A stretch of 64,000 nucleotides of DNA from Artemia franciscana (lineage: Eukaryota > Arthropoda > Branchiopoda > Anostraca > Artemiidae), in NCBI RefSeq assembly GCF_032884065.1, contig NC_088863.1:43630310-43694309 (forward strand), given 5' to 3'. Below the pieces are notes generated by a model. It saw only the letters and a list, made by a program, of their open reading frames with translations. It did not search any database and was not told the origin of the DNA. Positions 11,324 through 21,858 of this stretch are shown piece by piece. Positions within the stretch are counted from its first letter, which is position 1; the number at the start of each line of letters is the position of its first letter. The position numbers and the translations under genes are program-made.

Positions 11324-13045
11324 TTAAATAAAAAAAAACAAGTTTTTTTAACTGAAAGTAAGGAGCGACATTAAAACTTAAAACGCACAGAAATTACTTC
11401 GTATATGAAAGAGGCTGCTTCCTCATCAACGCCCCGCTCTTTACGCTAAAGTTTGACTCTTTCTCTCAATTCTTCTTTTTAAAACAGTAAAAAACTTTTG
11501 CGTAAAGAGCGGGGCGTTGATGAGGAAGCAGCCTCTTTCATATACGAAGTAATTTCTGTGCGTTTTAAGTTTTAATGTCGCTCCTTACTTTCAGTTAAAA
11601 AAACTTGTTTTTTTTATTTAATTTCTGAACGTTTTTGAATCAAATGCATGTTTTGATTTTGGCTCTCCGCAGAGGAATAATCAAAACGAAATTTGCATAT
11701 TTTTTTTTTTGGCTCAATGGCTTTCTCATAATTTTGATCGAATGATTTTGAGAAAAAAAGAGCGGGGGACGAAGCCTAGTTGCCCCCCGATTTTTTGGTT
11801 AATTAAAAAGGCAACTAGAACTTTTAATTTTTTACGAATCTTTTTATTGGTAAAAGATTTACGTAACTTATAAATTAGCTTACGTAAAGAACTTTTTTAT
11901 TCTCATGTTTTTATTACATATATGAGGGGATTCGCCCCATCGTCAGTACCTCGCTCTTTACACTAAAGCTTAAATTTTATCCCAATTCATTAAGAATGAC
12001 CCCCTGAATCACAAAAGCCGTAGAATAAGTAGTTGAAATTACTGAAAATACTTTAGCGTAAAGAGCGAGGTATTAGAAGGAAGTGAGCCCCTCATATGGG
12101 TAATAATTTCTGTTTGTTTTAAGTTTTATTGCTGTTCCTTACTTCCAGCTGAAAAAGCTTTTTCACTTTTATTTTTTAATTGTTTTTTTTTTTAAATAAT
12201 GCAAGTAAATCCTGCTCTCCCTTCATGGAAATTTTCTTCTCCCATTACAAATTCTCGAAGGAAAGTTCCCCCAGCATATCCCCCTCTTCTCAACCCCTCC
12301 CCCAAACCAAAAAAATCCTCCTGAAAACGCCTGTATACTTCCCAATAACCATTACTATATGTAAGCACAGGTCAAAGTTTGTAACTTGTTGCCCCTCCCA
12401 CGGGGACTGTGGGGGAGTAAGTCGTCCCCAAAGACATAGTTATAAGGTTTTTCGACTACGCTGAATAAAATGGCTATCTCAGAATTTTGATCCGTTGACT
12501 TTGGGAAAATAATTAGCGTTGGAGGGGGCCTAGGTGCCCTCCAATTTTTTGGTCACTTAAAAAGGGCACTAGAACTTTTCATTTCCGTTAGAATGAGCCC
12601 TCTTGCAACATTCTAGGACAACTGGGTCGATACGATCACCCCTGGGAAAAAGAAAAAAAAAACAAAAAAAAAAATAAACACGCATCCGTGATCTGCCTTC
12701 TGGCAAAAAATGCAAAATTCCACATTTTTTTAGATAGGAGCTCGAAACTTCTACAGTAGGGTTCTCCGATACGCTGAATCTGATGGTGTGATTTTCGTTA
12801 AGATTCTATGACTTTTAGGGGGCGTTTCCCCCTATTTTCTAAAATAACGCAAATTTTCTCAGGCTCGTAACTTTTGATGGGTAAGACTAAACTTGATGAA
12901 ACTTATATATTTAAAACCAGCATTAAAATGCGATTCTTTTGATGTAGCTATTGGTATCAAAATTCCATTTTTTAGAGTTTTGGTTACTATTGAGCCGGGT
13001 CGCTCCTTACTACAGTTCGTTACCACGAACTGTTTGATAGTATAC
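11324..13045 (+). mobile_element. Element A copy 1: ~1.7-kb element with palindromic head
   Basis: The head is a near-perfect inverted repeat: left arm about 11324-11454, right arm about 11492-11621, 37-bp spacer, both arms containing AAAGTAAGGAGCGACATT. A body of about 1.4 kb follows, with a smaller inverted pair (CTCGCTCTTTACACTAAAGC near 11951, reversed near 12050-12072) and a satellite-S-like module (about 12370-12640). The far end is GGTCGCTCCTTACTACAGTT then CGTTACCACGAACTG; its TCGCTCCTTACT is inverted relative to AGTAAGGAGCGA in the head. No transposase is encoded, so it is non-autonomous. Copies lie at 16503 and 27010. Confidence 0.8.
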
Positions 13046-13921
13046 ATTTTTATCAGTTTTCATAGATGCACCTTTAGATTGGTACAAATTCTTACGACTT
13101 CAAATTATTGCGTCAAATTAGAAGGGTTAAAATGAATCCATACATTTTGAAACGTTCATTTTTAGTACAATTGCTACAGTCTGTGCTCAGTATGACAAGC
13201 CAACGCGGTTTCATTGATATTCCTTTTTTCCTGAACTCCTGCTAGAAGCTCTTATGCCTAAATTTAAAGCCATCTCTTATATAACCATTTTATAATATCA
13301 AAAGCTTTGTCTTTGATGCATCCTATGAAAAAAAAAGCCCCTTAACTAATACTCTAATGAAATCAACTCCTCCATTAACTTTATTGGTTATTTTTATTCT
13401 AAATTGTTTCCACAGAAAAAAAAAATTACCGCAGCACAAAGCCCCCTAAGGCTAACACAGCTACAGAAAACTTTCAGGCTCTTGTTGGGTTTCTGATTAG
13501 GAGATGAGAGTAGAATGGTTGGAAGTGATTGCTCCCTATAGTATTTGAAAATTTTCCTAGTTTTGCATTCTCAATTATAGAATATAAAAATGCTCGACTC
13601 CCAAGCTTAGAAAAATACCATTCGTGCGTTCATTAAATGGAAATTGACAAAAATTGCCCTTTTCCTTTACATTTTCGAAAATCTGTGCCAGGAATTTCTT
13701 GGTTATTTTTATCTATCTTAAATACTTATAGGATATATCTCGTAATTCCTAATCAGAAAGTTCCAAGATATTCTCAAGAAATTATCAAATTCATTCAATA
13801 GTAATAAAATAGCAGTTTGAAAATTCTAGAAAAACATAGAATTAATACAGCATGGCAAATTGATGCTATAATGGAACGGGAATAATGAATAGCCATAATT
13901 AACAAATACTTTTATTTCCAG
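13045..13921. other. Intron sequence with a small RT-tail scrap
   Basis: Mostly featureless. Around 13428-13485 a short block (CCGCAGCACAAAGCCCCCT, ACACAGCTACAG) resembles the extreme end of the RT family seen at 6.1 and 43.9 kb. Nothing else is recognised. Confidence 0.35.
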
Positions 13922-14022
13922 GACTCTACCATTATATGCTGCTTGGACAAGTTATTTTTCCTGGTTTTTCTACACTAATGAAGCACTAAACATTGTTCAA
14001 TGGGAAGGAGTTGAGAACATTT
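13922..14022 (+). CDS. ABCG half-transporter, exon 3 of 4
   Basis: The acceptor is TTTATTTCCAG ending at 13921 and the donor is GTAAGT at 14023. The first base completes a lysine codon split after 7510, and the exon leaves phase 1. It encodes TLPLYAAWTSYFSWFFYTNE and then ALNIVQWEGVENI. This is the strongest family signature in the gene: White/Scarlet proteins carry a (V/I)PxYxxWxSYxSWFxYxNEAxxIxQW block at this place, just before the last extracellular loop. Confidence 0.9.
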
Positions 14023-14379
14023 GTAAGTTTTAAGAGTTTGTTAGACACAATAAGGGTACTTCAAAGCCAGAGTGGGAGAGAGATAGAAACAGTGAAGGGA
14101 GAAAGTATCCCTAATATTATAATTTCCTTGGTTTCCCACTGGACAGAAGCCATTAATTAACTTCCCCAGCACATAGGCAAATCATTAGAATTGGTTTCAT
14201 TAAGTAATTTGAACATCTGAACATTTCCAAACAACTCGTGCTAACGAACTATACATAGGTAGAGACTCGTGCCGATTGTAACCAGATCCCTAAAAAAGGA
14301 ATTTTTATCCAAATTGATACATATAAAGAATTGGCTTTATATTTGTAATTCCAAATGTATAAAAACACCTTGAGTTTAA

Positions 14380-14690
14380 CGTTACTCATCAAAAGCTACG
14401 AGTTAGAAAAAGTCTACTTTATTTTAGAAAAAAGGGGGAACGCCCCTAAAAAGGGAAGTGATCTTGATGAAAATCGCACGATTAGATTCAGCATATTAAA
14501 CGACACCATCGTAGAAGTTTCAAGCTCTTATCTACAACAATGTGGAAATTGTTTTCTTTTCCCAGAAGAAAGATCACGGATGCGTGTTTACTTAATTAGT
14601 TTCTTCTTTTTTTTCCAGGGGTGATTATATTGAACTAATAGTCCTAGAGGATCGGGAGAGGACATTTTTGAACGAAAATTAAAAGTTTTG
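14380..14690 (-). mobile_element. Old, inverted fragment of element A
   Basis: The reverse complement matches the distal third of element A (compare about 12600-12900). Shared landmarks are GATCACGGATGCGTGTTTA, a T-rich run followed by CCAGGGGTGAT, and GTAGAAGTTTCAAGCTC. Identity is visibly lower than among the three long copies, indicating an older insertion. The open frame across it is incidental. Confidence 0.65.
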
Positions 14691-14699
14691 TGTAAGCTT

Positions 14700-15882
14700 A
14701 GGAGACCAGCCATACATAAGAAAATATGTTAAGAAAACAATTCTTACTTCATTATATGCAGAGAAACACATTTAACACATTTTGCAGGGAGAGCTGGGAA
14801 AATTCCCTCCTTTCCCGTCTGGAGCTAAGTAAACCTTATGGTTGCTTGGTTACGATAAATTGCACCATGGGACAAAAATATCCATAGCGGCTGCAACCAC
14901 AATAGTCAGACCTGTTTCTGAATGAAGCTCAGGCACCATGATGTAGTGACCGCACACCGCTTCTCTTCTCTCTCTATGGTTGGGTTTTTGTACTACACTG
15001 GGACTTCTCATAGCGCTTTAGCAATTGAAAAAAACAAACAGTTTCTTTGATCAAATGATGAATAAGGTGCTTTTGAAGGGAAAATTAGCCTGGTAGTTAA
15101 GAAAGTTCAGGAAGGAAAATGAAAAATGAAGAAACTAACACAGCAAAAGCCGTAATTAAAGTCTTAATAAAAGCTAGCAATGAAAGCGAAGCTCTTACGT
15201 GCACAAGAGACAAGCTGGCTTAGTTTTTGAAATCAGTACACGAAAATACTCTGATACCGATGTTGTGTTATACCCAAACCAAACTAGGTGTAATACCATA
15301 CTTTACCATAAAAGAAGAAAACAAAATAAAATACTGTTTTTACTTCAGCAAAACCCTTGACGTAAATTGGTATTTTTTTTTCTATAAAATGGTGCAAAAT
15401 TATGTGTAGCAAGTAGTTTGCGATTAACCCTTTGCTTTTGTTAAATTAAATGTACAATTTGAGCTGACAGTGGAGGTGGCCTTTCGATAGGTCGTAATTG
15501 TAGAACAAGAATTCTTTTTTTTTTTTGCAAAATGGAATAGTAAGAAAAACCGGTCCATATTTTTTGCTAAAAAAAAAGACTAGAAATGCGGGCGTTTAGG
15601 TGATAGTGAATAATATTGACACTCGCATCTAACGTTTGAATTCCTTTGAGTAATAAAGCTTTTATCTGTGAGAGATTTAATGAGAAGCTAGTAACATTGG
15701 TAGGAGTTTGGAAGGTTTCCTAAGACACGTTGTAACCACTTAAAGGGAGGTTTTGAAGACCAGGTCACATCTGGTTTAAAAAGTTGATCTTCTTAACCTG
15801 TCTCATTGTATCCTTCTTTCTATTTATGCTCTTTTCTGAATGATAACACGATTTGGTAAAGTAATGTGTCCTGTTTTTATAG
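14700..15882. other. ABCG last intron, unassigned part
   Basis: AT-rich intron with poly-purine and poly-T tracts. No repeat family or exon is recognised. The branch/acceptor region before 15883 is CTGTTTTTATAG. Confidence 0.4.
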
Positions 15883-16064
15883 CTTGTGATGCAACAACCC
15901 CATCTATGACAGCAATATGTGTTGCAACAGGAGAAGAAGTCTTGAAGAAGTATAGCTTCAATCCAAGCTATTATCCAATAGATATCCTTGCTATGCTCTT
16001 ACTTTATTTTGGTTTTCACTTGTTTGGATTTTTAGCTCTTTTAAAAAGGGTGCGTTTAAATTAA
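15883..16064 (+). CDS. ABCG half-transporter, terminal exon 4 of 4
   Basis: The acceptor is CCTGTTTTTATAG at 15882; the two first bases complete a serine codon begun at 14022. The exon encodes SCDATTPSMTAICVATGEEV, LKKYSFNP, then a final membrane helix (IDILAMLLLYFGFHLFGFLALL) and a basic tail KRVRLN before TAA at 16062-16064. Scarlet/White proteins end the same way: an NISC/CxxxTG-(E/K)-x-(V/I)L loop, an F-rich helix, an LALLxRxR tail. The NIS across the junction with exon 3 is a potential N-glycosylation site in the external loop, and the two cysteines could form the conserved loop disulfide. No AATAAA lies within 400 bp of the stop; the first is at 16499, at the edge of element A. Confidence 0.9.
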
Positions 16065-16500
16065 ATACATTTTTTGCCGGTGTTTTTCCTTAACTTGTTC
16101 AAACCCTTTATAGCCCCGCAAGGAAAATCTCTGGATGAATTACTAATCTAGAGAAGAAAGAAAAAGGGAAGAAGAATAGAAGGAGAAGAAGAGCAAATAG
16201 AATGACATTTTTAGATATCTTCCAAAAAGCTGTATTTTTCTTCTTTTCTTTACCAGGTGAAATACAGTGAAATGATTCGGAACACTGTGCTCAGAAAAGG
16301 AGCGCGGGTATAAGTATTTTTCAGATGTCATACACAGAGTTTTATATTTCTTCGTTTTTTTTTTGTTTTTTTTTTCGACGAAATACAAAAGAACAATCTG
16401 AAACACTGTATCCAAAAAAGAATAATAAGTATAATGACATATTAGAATGTCACGCATGAAGCTGTGCATTTACAATTTATATTTTTTTTTTATTATTCAA
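16065..16500. other. Presumed 3' UTR / intergenic sequence
   Basis: Downstream of the ABCG stop codon. It contains two imperfect copies (near 16215 and 16380) of a block with CTTCTTTTCTTT-like and GAAATACA motifs, and an AATAAA at 16499-16504. No other gene is visible. Confidence 0.35.
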
Positions 16501-16502
16501 TA

Positions 16503-18190
16503 AAAAAATAAGTGTTTTTAACTGAAAGTAAGGAGCCACATTAAAACTTAAAACGAACAGAAATTACTCCCTATATGAAAGGGGCTGTTCCTTCCTCAAG
16601 GCCCCGCTCTTTACGCTAAAGTTTGACTCTTTCTCTCAACTCTGCTCTTTAAAACATAAAAAAACTTTAGCTTAAAGAGCGGGGCGTTGAGGAGGGAACA
16701 GCCCCTTTCATTTAGGCTACGGAGTAATTTCTGGTCGTTTTAAGTTTTAATGTCGCTCCTTACTCTCAGTTAAAAACACTTGCTTTTTATTTAATTTCTG
16801 AACGTTTTTGAATTAATGCATGTTTTGATTTTGGCTCTCCGCACATGAATAATTAAAACGAAATTTGTAAATTATTTTATTTTTTTGGCTAACTGGCTTT
16901 CTTATTGTTTTGATCGGATAATTTCGAGAAAAAAGGAGCAGGGGAGCAGGCCTAATTGCCCTCCAATTTTTGGTTACTTAAAAAGGCAACTAGAACTTTA
17001 TTTTTTTACAAATGTTTTTATTAGTAAAAATATATGTAACGAACTCCTATATTTGTATGTTTTTATAACGTATATGAGAGGGTCTGCCCCCTCGTCAATA
17101 TCTTGCTCTTTACACTAAAGCTTAAATTTTGTCCCAATTACTTAAGAATGACTCCTGAATCACAAAGGCCGTAGAATAAATAGTTGAAATTAATAAATTA
17201 CTTTATCGTAAAGAGAGAGTTCTTAGGAGGAGGTTAACCCCTCATATGCGTAATAATTTCTGTTCGTTTTAGGTTTTAATTCTACTCCTTACTTTCGGTT
17301 CAAAAAACTTTTTTATATTTATTTTCTCATTTCTTTAAAAAAAAATGATGAAAAATCTTGCGCCCCCTTCATGGAAATTCTCTTCCCCCATGAAAAATCC
17401 CTCCATGGAAAGTTCCCCCCGCATATACCCCGTCCCTCAAGCCCTCTCCCTTCAGCCAAAAAAAGTCTCTGACAGCGTCTTTACACTTCCCAGTGACCAT
17501 TACTATATTTAAATACTGGTCAAAGTTTGTAACTTGCAGCCCCTCCAAAGGGAACTGTTTGGTAGTAAGTCGTCCTCAAAGACATCGTTATTAGGTTTTT
17601 CGACTATGCCAAACAAAATGGCTATCGCAGAATTTTGTTCCGGTGACTTTGGGAAAAAAGAGCGTGGGAGGGGGCCTAGGTGCCCCCCAATTATTTTGGT
17701 CACTTAAAAATTTGGTCACTTAAAAAGCACTATAACTTTTAATTCCTGTTAGAATGAGCCCTCTTGCGACATTCTAGGACCACTGGGTCGATACGGTCAC
17801 CCCTGGGGAAAAAAACAAAAGACAAACAATAATAAACACGCATCCGTGATCTGTCTTGTGGCAAAAAATACAAAATTCCACATTTTTGTAGATAGGAGCT
17901 TGAAACTTCTCCTGTAGGGTTTTCTGATACGCTGAATCTGATGGTGTAATTTTTGTTAAGATTCTATTACTTTTAAGGGGTTTTTTCTCTCTGTTTTCTA
18001 GAATAATGCAAATTTTCTCAGTCTCGTAACTTTTGATGGGTAAGACTAAAGTTGATGAAACTAATATATTTAAAATCAGCATTAAAATTTTATTCTTTTG
18101 ATGTAACTATTGACATCAAAATTCCGTTTTTAGAGTTTCGGTTACTATTGAGCCGAGTCGCTCCGTTCGTTACCATGAACTGTTTGATTA
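16503..18190 (+). mobile_element. Element A copy 2
   Basis: Palindromic head with left arm about 16503-16623 and right arm about 16662-16788, then the same body as copy 1. It ends at GAGCCGAGTCGCTCC then GTTCGTTACCATGAACTG near 18190. A short internal duplication (TTGGTCACTTAAAAA twice, 17696-17726) is specific to this copy. No coding capacity is conserved. Confidence 0.8.
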
Positions 18191-19370
18191 ACGTGAGCTG
18201 TGCAGTGGAATCACTAGCATAGCAATGGGGAGGAGTTTTTATTCTTCATTTTTGTTAAACTCAAATTTTTGTTTTTGTTTAGGCTATTTATATTGTGTTA
18301 ATGATAGCGGACGGGGGAGAGGTAAAACTAACACTGTCCTCGGGTCCTGAACACCCTAGTTACGCCTCTGGATGTAATAGTCACAAATTTAGAAAAGGGA
18401 ACTACGTGCATTGACCAATGACATTCCAAAATATGAGACTTCTTTTTTTTTCTTGGCATGGGAAACTTCGGAGAAACAAAGCAGCATCTTTCCAGGTTTT
18501 TTTTTACCATGGGTAATGGTTAATAGTCTTACTCTTACATACACTATGTCCTAGAAAGAAAACAGGCATAATGCAGTTTTGGGATGTCGTATTAACTTTT
18601 CTAATTTTTTGCTTACCATAATCGTCAGTATTGGCGGTAGTCGATAATTTTGGATGCATAAAGCTGTATCATTCCGACTTTTTTCTTCATTTTCCGTATC
18701 TTGGGGAATGCGTAATTGATCGTGTCTCAGTGAAAATCCATTAATTGAATATATGTGAAAGAAAATAAGGTAATATTACTATCTCGGATATCATGTATAA
18801 ATTTATGCCTTTTTTTACTTTTTATTCTCATCATAACTAATACAATCTGAAATCCAAAGAAGAACAACAGGCATAGTAAAATTTTGCGAATTCTTGATAA
18901 AGCTGCGGATACAAAATTGAACTTCATGAACCACTGCTGGAATAAAACTATAATAAGTTTCGGGAATCTTGCTAAGAAGGTTAAGCTCATAGCCTAATCA
19001 GAATGAGGTTTTACCAATAACAAGATTTACCAAGCGCTAATTTTTATTTATTTATTTGAAAAACCGTCATGCAAAGTAAGAAACCGAAGCAGTAAAAGAA
19101 AACAAAATGAGACAAAAATTAAATACTTCGCAAAATACAAGACAAGAAAATATACGAGAGAAGCCAGAATAAAAAAAAAAGACTTAAAAGCGAACGAGTA
19201 CAATTTACATAGTATAATATGCGAAAAAAAAATCTTCAAAAATGGTGACATGCTATGTATGCGGCATAATAATAACAATTAAAAAATCTTACAAGAATTA
19301 AACTATTATTATTATTTAAAAAATATTGAAAAACCAGCCACAATTAAACACAAAACAAAACGGAGCACAG
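18190..19370. other. Intergenic AT-rich DNA, nothing recognised
   Basis: Between element A copy 2 and an RT fragment. Minus-strand open frames here (around 18727-18990 and 19048-19278) are poly-F/L tracts from A-rich DNA without domain signatures. Confidence 0.4.
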
Positions 19371-20010
19371 GAGAAAAAATTTCAAGCCAATCAGAAAATT
19401 CTCTGAAAAATCTTCTTGATGGTACTTTCACAATGGATTCGGAACAAACCCAAAACTATATGCTTACAATCTGTGTAAGCAACACTGATGAAAATACTAC
19501 CAAGCCGTTCTATATTAGCAATTCATGCGTTGAAATGAGGCGAACTTAGTTGGAATGAGGTGAAATTAGTTTGGCGAACTGAGAAAGCTTTTGAAAGTGA
19601 AGAATATGCACGAAGGATATTCTTAGACATAGAAGGTTCACTTGACAATATCAAAGCCATAGAGGTAGCAATCGAAGAAGGAAGAATTGATCAATGCATT
19701 CATAAATGGAACTTTCATATGCTTAGAATTCGGCAAATAATCATAGACCTGAAGGGAATCAAATCATCTAAAATTGTTCAAAGGGATGTCCACATAGGGG
19801 GGGGGGATAAGTTTTCCATACAGTGAAATCTTGTTATGAACAGTTTGCTGATGACCTTTTCAGATTCTTGTTTACTATTAGTTTTGGGTTTGAACTCTAC
19901 TCTAAAGGAATTAACACACGGACTTAATAGTTCTGTTGAGATTAAGTCTCTCAGAAAGACGGTTCAAGTAAAGGACAGCGTCTAATGAAGATGTTTTTCA
20001 AGTACTTGGT
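19370..20010 (+). pseudogene. Jockey/R1-type RT fragment with catalytic motif A
   Basis: The plus-strand frame 19560-19826 encodes ESEEYARRIFLDIEGSLDNI, matching RT motif A of jockey/R1-like non-LTR elements (FLDIEGAFDNI), with the catalytic aspartate kept. The region normally reading RGCPQGGVLSP is damaged to QRDVHIGGG at a G-run (19798-19808). Downstream pieces continue in other frames (NLVMNSLLMTFSDS). Only a few hundred bases remain; upstream sequence from about 19380 may be the preceding RT region. It is a dead fragment, from a different clade than the RT tails at 6 and 44 kb. Confidence 0.65.
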
Positions 20011-21280
20011 ACAAGATGGTTTTTTTTAAGTAATATGAGTGTTTGAAGTTTGTGCGCGCTTATCGTCTTATGAAGCCAAGCAGCAGTACTAGTCAATATA
20101 TCTCGCTAGTCAAGATAGATGTAAAAAAACAACCGCAGCCTCCCACATAAACCCCTAACCTGTAAACTGAGTAGCATCTGACCAGTGCCGCATTTGTCCT
20201 CGATTTTCTATTATGAATCCATTAGAACGGTGCCAGTTGGTTTTCAGGAGTCTCTTCAAAAAGCAGGCATCAATATCCAACAGTGGCCTTTGTGTAACAT
20301 TTAGTGCAAATGATGATTCAGCTGGATTGTGGTGAGCTCCTGTAGAGAAGATTTATTCTGAGCTTCCATGCATAAAAGGACCTAGACTGACCTAAGCGTT
20401 TTCCCATATAGATGTCTGGTGGTCCCCTGAAGACTTTCTTGATTGCTTCCCTCCTTTAATGATGAAGTCAGGATCGCCAAATGGGCCAATTATCTTTTTT
20501 GTATCAGAGGTATTTTATTAATCAAATACAAAGAATCTTCCTCCCTTTTCGAGTTTTAATGTTCCGCTTTTATTTTCTTTAGAATTCTTAAAGATTTTCA
20601 ACGACGGTGGCATTAACTGTCCTCGCACAGAGCAAAAGCTTGGTATATGACAGAGGCTATTTACCTGAATGAGTTTTCGAGGTATAAAAGTTTTAGCAAT
20701 AATTCCAGCACTGGCGGATCCAGGCCTCTCCCTCCAATATTTTTCTGGTACCCTCATTCCTTGCATTTTTCTGTTTTTCACTCTTTTTTAGTAAATTTAA
20801 AATTTGGTCAATTTCAATATGGTCAATTATTGGTGCCCTTGTCAAACTGTCCTCCCCCAAATTTTGTTCTTGACCTGCCCCTGATTTCTGTCACATAAAT
20901 AGTTCTAAAACAATTTCAATGATCTGTTATGAGGTAAACAGCTTTTCTTTAAGGCCTGAAGTCAAGGTTATTTCATTCTCAAACTAGTTTTCATAATTCA
21001 TGCTTTTTGGTCAGACAAAATACCCTTTCGTGAAATCTTAAGCCATTTTTAGTTGATAGTTTTAAACACGGAAGTGTAGACACTTCCGCAAACATAGAAT
21101 TTTACAGAATCCGAAATTATACGATATTGTTCTTTAGATTTAATACAGAAACGTTTAATATATTCTTAAAAGGAAAACCTTTACCTAAAGATTTTTGACT
21201 ACTTCCTGTTATTTTGAAAAATTAGGTCAGTTATTTTTATCACTAAGCAAGAGACAAAGACAGCTTACAAAGTTAATATT
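20010..21280. other. Intergenic region before gene 2
   Basis: No gene recognised. The phrase GGCGGATCCAGGCCTC near 20713 resembles a junction motif also hinted at near 63139, perhaps the edge of an old repeat. An imperfect inverted pair (GAAGTGTAGACACTTC) lies near 21070. Confidence 0.35.
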
Positions 21281-21282
21281 GA

Positions 21283-21288
21283 TCAGTC
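21283..21288 (+). promoter_or_regulatory. Possible initiator (TCAGTC) of gene 2
   Basis: TCAGTC matches the arthropod initiator core TCAGT and lies 33 nt before the start codon at 21321. No convincing TATA box stands 25-35 bp upstream. This is only a positional guess. Confidence 0.2.
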
Positions 21289-21320
21289 ATTGACCCAACA
21301 TAGAACTGTTTGGAAATAAG

Positions 21321-21369
21321 ATGGTTTCATTACTTTTGATTATTTCGCTCATAGTTCACTTAGCAGCGG
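21321..21369 (+). CDS. Two-domain chitin-binding (CBM14) secreted protein, exon 1: signal peptide
   Basis: ATG at 21321 has a good context (AAG before, G after) and an in-frame TGA 30 nt upstream. The exon encodes MVSLLLIISLIVHLAA plus the first base of a glycine codon, then donor GTAAAT at 21370 (phase 1). This is a textbook signal peptide: short hydrophobic core and small residues at the cleavage site. Exon 2 starts in phase 1 with GA, giving Gly, and then LAADTNDFC. The signal-peptide/phase-1/first-cysteine arrangement is typical of peritrophin genes. The link across an 8.6-kb intron is inferred from phase and context; no transcript was seen. Joined with exons 2 and 3 it gives 326 residues. 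Confidence 0.7.
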
Positions 21370-21530
21370 GTAAATTGCATTCATTTTTTTCTTATGATTT
21401 TCTTCTATTCATCAGCCAAACCCTGTTATGATCAGTGGCGTCAATTCATGAGAATTTAGGAGGACAAATTTCATTTTCAAAATCTGTTGGGGCGAAATTT
21501 TTTCCATAAAAATACTGAAAAAAGGGATGG

Positions 21531-21858
21531 TACTTATCTCTCATAGCCACCACACTCCAGAAGTAAAGTTAGGTCAATCCTAACAAAACCCAAGTATGAT
21601 GAAAACAAAATACTTTAGTAACAAAATTATGGAAACTACAACAGAGAATTTCGAAAATCAGGCCCCCCCCAGAAGGCATTATATTAATTGGTTTCTAACA
21701 TAATCTAACTAAAATATTTAATTAAAATGTACCTACATTGTAGTGTATATACACTCTCTCACGCTAAGCTGATTATCACCGAGTACATACTGAAATACAA
21801 AAAGAAACCTGTTCTGTCAGACCATGAACTCGAGTGTGGTAACTATAAAAGATAATTA
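21531..21858 (-). mobile_element. MITE family T, copy 1
   Basis: Imperfect ~26-bp terminal inverted repeats: left end TACTTATCTCTCATAGCCAC from 21531, right end the inverse of TAATTATCTTTTATAGTTAC ending at 21858, both followed inwards by CACACT. TA at each end fits a TA target duplication. The interior is the reverse complement of copies 2 and 3 (CATAATTTTGTTxCTAAAGT block; a TTAATTAAAATxTACCTAC block near the middle). It lies about 160 bp after the signal-peptide exon. No transposase is encoded. Confidence 0.7.
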
